From the NCBI RefSeq assembly GCF_015594625.1, contig NZ_JADNRQ010000013.1, positions 1-64,000 of the forward strand: DNA of 64,000 nucleotides. The letters run 5' to 3'. The position numbers were made by a program, and so were the translations under genes. Positions 61,240-64,000 of this stretch are shown piece by piece (positions within the stretch are counted from its first letter, which is position 1; every line of letters starts with the position of its first letter). Source of the stretch: Desulfallas sp. Bu1-1 (GTDB taxonomy: Bacteria > Bacillota > Desulfotomaculia > Desulfotomaculales > Desulfallaceae). Under the pieces are notes generated by a model that ran no database searches, had not been told where the DNA came from, and saw nothing but the letters and a program-made list of their open reading frames with translations.

Positions 61240-63110
61240 TGCGGCCCGCTGTCCCCTTTCCTGCCGGCGGGGCCTGTCCAGCCGCGGCTTATCCGGGGCT
61301 GGCGCCGCCTTTTAAGCGGGTCGAGATAGTCGGGCCTGATTTCCTGTTGCCACTCCGCCCCCCGCATGAAGTAGTCCTGGTTTTTACGGGTAACCGGCGC
61401 GGCCGGCGCTATGAAGGGCACTCCGAAAGATTTCAGGCTGACCATCAGGCCCACATGGACGAAAAAGCCCACCATGATGCCCAATAAACCCAGCACCGAG
61501 GCTAAAAAGATGTAAATAAACCGCAAAACCCTGATAGACAGGGAAAAGGTATAATTGGGTATGGAAAATGAGCCCAGCGCGGTCACGGCCACCACGATAA
61601 TCAGGATGGGGCTGACGATATTGGCGGCCACCGCCGCCTGCCCCAGGATCAACGCGCCCACAATACCCAGGGTGGTGCCGACGGTGCCCGGTATCCTGAC
61701 CCCGGCCTCCCGGATCAACTCAAATGAAAGCTCCATAATTAGCACCTCCACAATAGACGGAAAGGGCACTTTCTCCCGGGACCCCGTCATGGCCAGCAGC
61801 AGGTCGGTGGGAATAAACTCCTGGTGATAAGCCACAATGGCCACGTAGTGAGCGGGTAAAAGCAAGGCCAGAAACAGCCCGGCATATCGAATCAGCCTGG
61901 CAAACGAGCCGAAGGGCCACCTCACGTATGCGTCTTCCGGGGACTGCATCAGGGAGAAAAAGGTGGCGGGCACCACCATCACAAAGGGGCTGCCGTCCAC
62001 CACGATGGCTACATGGCCCTCCAGAAGGTTGGCGGCCACCCGGTCGGGCCGCTCGGTGGCCAGCACCTGCGGCACGAGGGCAAAGGGCGCGTCTTCAATC
62101 AACTGTTCCATCAAACCGGTCACCTGCGTGTAATCGGCCTGGATGGACTCCAGCCTCCTTTTTACCTCATGCACCAGGTCGGGGTTGGCCAGGTCATCCA
62201 AATACATGACCGCGCACTGCATGGGCGAAGCGCCGCCGACTTTGATAAACTCCGTAACCAGGGAAGGGAGATGGATAATTTTCCTGATCAAAGAGGTATT
62301 AACCCTGATCTGCTCGGTAAAACCTTCCTGGGGACCCCGAATCACGGCCTCCACCTGGGGCGTACCGACACTACGGTATTGCCACCCCTTGGTTTCAAGC
62401 AAAATGGCCTGGTTAAAACCATCAATAAGCAGGGCGCTGTTACCATTCAGCACATCATCAACAATCCTGGCGTAGTTGTCGGCGGTGGAAACCTGGTTGG
62501 CGGGGACCAGCGCCTCTTTCACCCGGTCAAATAGATCCTTGTAAAAAGCGGTCCCCCCGTTGGCCCCGGGCTGTTCGTCCATGCTCCGGTCAAAAAGGCC
62601 CGATATCAGCATCAGGGGCTGCAAAACGGCCAGGTTCTGCACCTGGGAGTTGGTGATGCCGTCGATGAAAACCAGCAGCGCCTTGACGGGCGGGTCCGTC
62701 CCAATGGTCAGGCTGCGCAGCACGGCGTCCTTGTTCTGGGGTACACGGAATATTTTGGCCAGCACCCGCCTGTTTTCTTCCAGGTCGTAAACCAGCTTGA
62801 CTTTATTTTGCAAAATCTCGTCAATGGACTGGTTTTCCGCCACCTTGCCGACGAATTTTTCCCGGACGGGGGAACCGGTTTTATTTCTTTGCCGGGCCAC
62901 TCTTTTGCGCGGTTTTTTTCCCCCGGTTCCATCGGTTGGTTTGCCATGTTCCTTTGCTTCTGGTTTTCGGCCCGGTTCTTTTCCGCCGCTCCCCGAAGGT
63001 TGCGGCGCGGCTTCCTCCAATTTATCCTCGATGCCTGACTGGTAAACGGACGGGATCGATTTTGGTTTTTGATACAGCAAATATTTTAACATCGCCTTCG
63101 GCCAGGACAT
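61236..63110 (-). CDS. GerA family spore germination protein
   Basis: A 624-residue A subunit of a germinant receptor: a basic N-terminal tail (GKKPRKRVARQRNK), the soluble GerA domain (QNKVKLVYDLEENRRVLAKI, LLVFIDGITNSQVQN) and a membrane part with five or six segments (PLLISGLFD to GFFVHVGLMVSL). The start at 63110 (MSWPKAML) has GAGGTG at proper spacing; a longer frame runs into repeat B3 and gives an artificial PEPQIQVPVFVAK tail. First gene of the gerA-gerB-gerC unit, expected to be made in the forespore. Confidence 0.94.
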   Translation of the reverse strand: MSWPKAMLKYLLYQKPKSIPSVYQSGIEDKLEEAAPQPSGSGGKEPGRKPEAKEHGKPTDGTGGKKPRKRVARQRNKTGSPVREKFVGKVAENQSIDEILQNKVKLVYDLEENRRVLAKIFRVPQNKDAVLRSLTIGTDPPVKALLVFIDGITNSQVQNLAVLQPLMLISGLFDRSMDEQPGANGGTAFYKDLFDRVKEALVPANQVSTADNYARIVDDVLNGNSALLIDGFNQAILLETKGWQYRSVGTPQVEAVIRGPQEGFTEQIRVNTSLIRKIIHLPSLVTEFIKVGGASPMQCAVMYLDDLANPDLVHEVKRRLESIQADYTQVTGLMEQLIEDAPFALVPQVLATERPDRVAANLLEGHVAIVVDGSPFVMVVPATFFSLMQSPEDAYVRWPFGSFARLIRYAGLFLALLLPAHYVAIVAYHQEFIPTDLLLAMTGSREKVPFPSIVEVLIMELSFELIREAGVRIPGTVGTTLGIVGALILGQAAVAANIVSPILIIVVAVTALGSFSIPNYTFSLSIRVLRFIYIFLASVLGLLGIMVGFFVHVGLMVSLKSFGVPFIAPAAPVTRKNQDYFMRGAEWQQEIRPDYLDPLKRRRQPRISRGWTGPAGRKGDSGPQ

Positions 63111-63162
63111 CATCCACACCTCGGATTCGGACTTAAACCATCTATAATAACAGTAATAACAA

Positions 63163-63410
63163 TATTTCGCTACAAAAACCGGTACTTGTATCTGGGGCTC
63201 CGGTGGTATCAATCGCTCACTTCGCAATTATCCTCGTAGTGGCTAAAGTTACTGCTTGTTAACGCTTACAAAACCCTGCCGGAGCAATACTTTACGCCCT
63301 TTCAGGGTCAAGCTCCAAGGCTATGACGGGCTAAGCACCGGACCCAGTGCTCAGTTCGCTCCAGAAAACCACCGGATCGCCTGCTGCTGTGGTGTTTTTA
63401 CAGTACAGTT
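63163..63410 (+). repeat. Family B transposable repeat, diverged copy B3
   Basis: Left end TATTTCGCTACAAAAAC and right end GTTTTTACAG with the inner pair GGGGCTCCGGTGG / CCACCGGATCGCC. The lower helix is TAAAGT (63244-63249) with ACTTTA (63289-63294), different in sequence from B1/B2 but in the same place, and the loop GTTAACGCTTACAA is kept. No target duplication is evident. It lies upstream of the germination operon. Confidence 0.85.
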
Positions 63411-63619
63411 TTAGTTATACCCTGGCAGTTAGTGGTTTATGTGGTGAATCCTGTGGCACATCGTTTTCAACCCGCCGGTACTTCCAGGATCTTGGACGGG
63501 AAATCGTTGCCCCGGATGAAATGGGTGAAGACGGTTGGCATCAATGGGAAAATGCCGGTCCCTATGCTATAATATCCAGCAGATAAATTATTTTGTTGAT
63601 TCCGGAGGTGCATTGAATT
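63411..63619. other. Intergenic region before the right-edge gene
   Basis: No convincing gene. TATAAT at 63568-63573 may be a -10 box for the following gene; the -35 region is not consensus. Confidence 0.35.
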
Positions 63620-64000
63620 TTGCCGCAGCTGTTGGATTCCGTCACCACACTATTACGGGAGTGGCTAACGCGGGAGCGCATGGAAACGATACTGGTTGAC
63701 CTGGCGCTGTCCGCTGCAGTACTTGCCGCTACATATTTACTGGTCAAAATTTTGTCCCCGGCAATAGACCGGCTGTTCCGGGATAAAAGAAAAGACAGGG
63801 AAAACGAGGACGGCACCCCGGCGGTACAGGGAGTTCTTTCGGACAGCTTCGCCCGCTCGGCGCGGGTATTGTTAAAGACCCTGCTCCTGTACGGGAGCTA
63901 TTTTCTCGCCGCCGTGGTCATCCTGGAAATTTTTCACGTTAAAATCATTTCACCGGAAGACCTCAAATCGCTGGGCGTCAAGATTCTGAAAATCGCCGGC
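63620..64000 (+). CDS. Probable MscS-type mechanosensitive channel, N-terminal part (cut by window edge)
   Basis: The frame starts with TTG nine bases after GGAGGTG and stays open for 127 codons to the window edge. It begins MPQLLDSVTTLLREWL, then a membrane segment (LVDLALSAAVLAATYLLVKI), a charged linker (FRDKRKDRENEDG) and a second segment (TLLLYGSYFLAAVVILEIF). This arrangement fits the first two helices of MscS-family channels, before the pore helix, which lies outside the window. Another integral membrane protein cannot be excluded. Confidence 0.55.
   Translation, partial: MPQLLDSVTTLLREWLTRERMETILVDLALSAAVLAATYLLVKILSPAIDRLFRDKRKDRENEDGTPAVQGVLSDSFARSARVLLKTLLLYGSYFLAAVVILEIFHVKIISPEDLKSLGVKILKIAG

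Noticed and set aside
61236-63227. Longer form of the GerA-family protein
   Set aside because: The first 39 codons partly lie in repeat B3 and have no homology; GAGGTG before the ATG at 63110 decides the start.
63347-63586. Possible 79-residue plus-strand gene between repeat B3 and the right-edge gene
   Set aside because: Its start lies inside repeat B3, there is no ribosome site, and the sequence after it has no recognisable family.

Overview
The window looks like a chromosomal stretch from an anaerobic, spore-forming Firmicute of the Desulfotomaculum/Pelotomaculum (Peptococcaceae) kind. This is inferred from gene content and order, not from a database search. Support comes from spo0B beside obg, a SpoIVFB/SpoIVFA-like pair, a GerA/GerB/GerC germination operon, LonB beside LonA, a valS T-box leader, strong AGGAGG-type ribosome binding sites with many TTG and GTG starts, and fatty-acyl-CoA genes. 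Most genes are GC-rich; the left 1.6 kb and the marR region are visibly AT-richer.

Layout. 1-1.6 kb holds the end of an IS1380-type transposase and a UPF0175/DUF3368 toxin-antitoxin pair. 1.6-26.7 kb is a long leftward block, read from right to left: DUF4321, maf, radC, mreBCD, PBP2, minCDE, rodA, a sporulation-like SPOCS protein, SpoIVFA- and SpoIVFB-like proteins, a radical SAM protein with its DUF2344 partner, RNase G, rplU, rpmA, spo0B, obg, proB, proA, an HD-GYP protein, nadD and an RRM protein. 26.8-29.9 kb has a RidA protein, a cation/Ca2+ exchanger and folC. 30-33.9 kb is a rightward island (chemotaxis transducer, then Fur-box-controlled feoA-feoB plus a 52-residue Cys-rich protein) lying between folC and valS. 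34-37.5 kb carries valS with its T-box and a small membrane protein. 37.6-43 kb is accessory: an orphan solute-binding protein, a marR/efflux pair bracketed by two copies of a transposable repeat, Hsp20 and a double-DUF3231 protein. 43.2-54.8 kb is the proteostasis cluster tig-clpP-clpX-lonB-lonA-engB, interrupted by a PAS-GGDEF protein and a DUF5320/DUF134 pair. 55.2-58.3 kb has a single-domain biotin carrier, a thiolase and an acyl-CoA dehydrogenase. 58.7-63.1 kb is the germination operon, and the right edge cuts a probable MscS-type channel.

The most unusual content lies between the genes. Three repeat systems are visible. Family A is a 58-bp perfect palindrome (25-bp arms, 8-nt variable core) found as three full and three half copies tight against stop codons or start signals. 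Family B is a ~247-bp element with terminal inverted repeats; one copy has a perfect 7-bp target duplication. Its diverged copies keep the same internal helix through compensatory base changes, so it behaves like a MITE with a selected structure. Family C is a single ~236-bp fold-back element between minC and the PBP2 gene.

Cell-shape genes (mreBCD, PBP2, rodA), division-site genes (minCDE), sporulation and germination genes, c-di-GMP enzymes (GGDEF, HD-GYP) and ATP-dependent proteases dominate the core. Iron uptake, efflux, toxin-antitoxin and chemotaxis genes are the inserted parts. No rRNA, tRNA or CRISPR array was seen.
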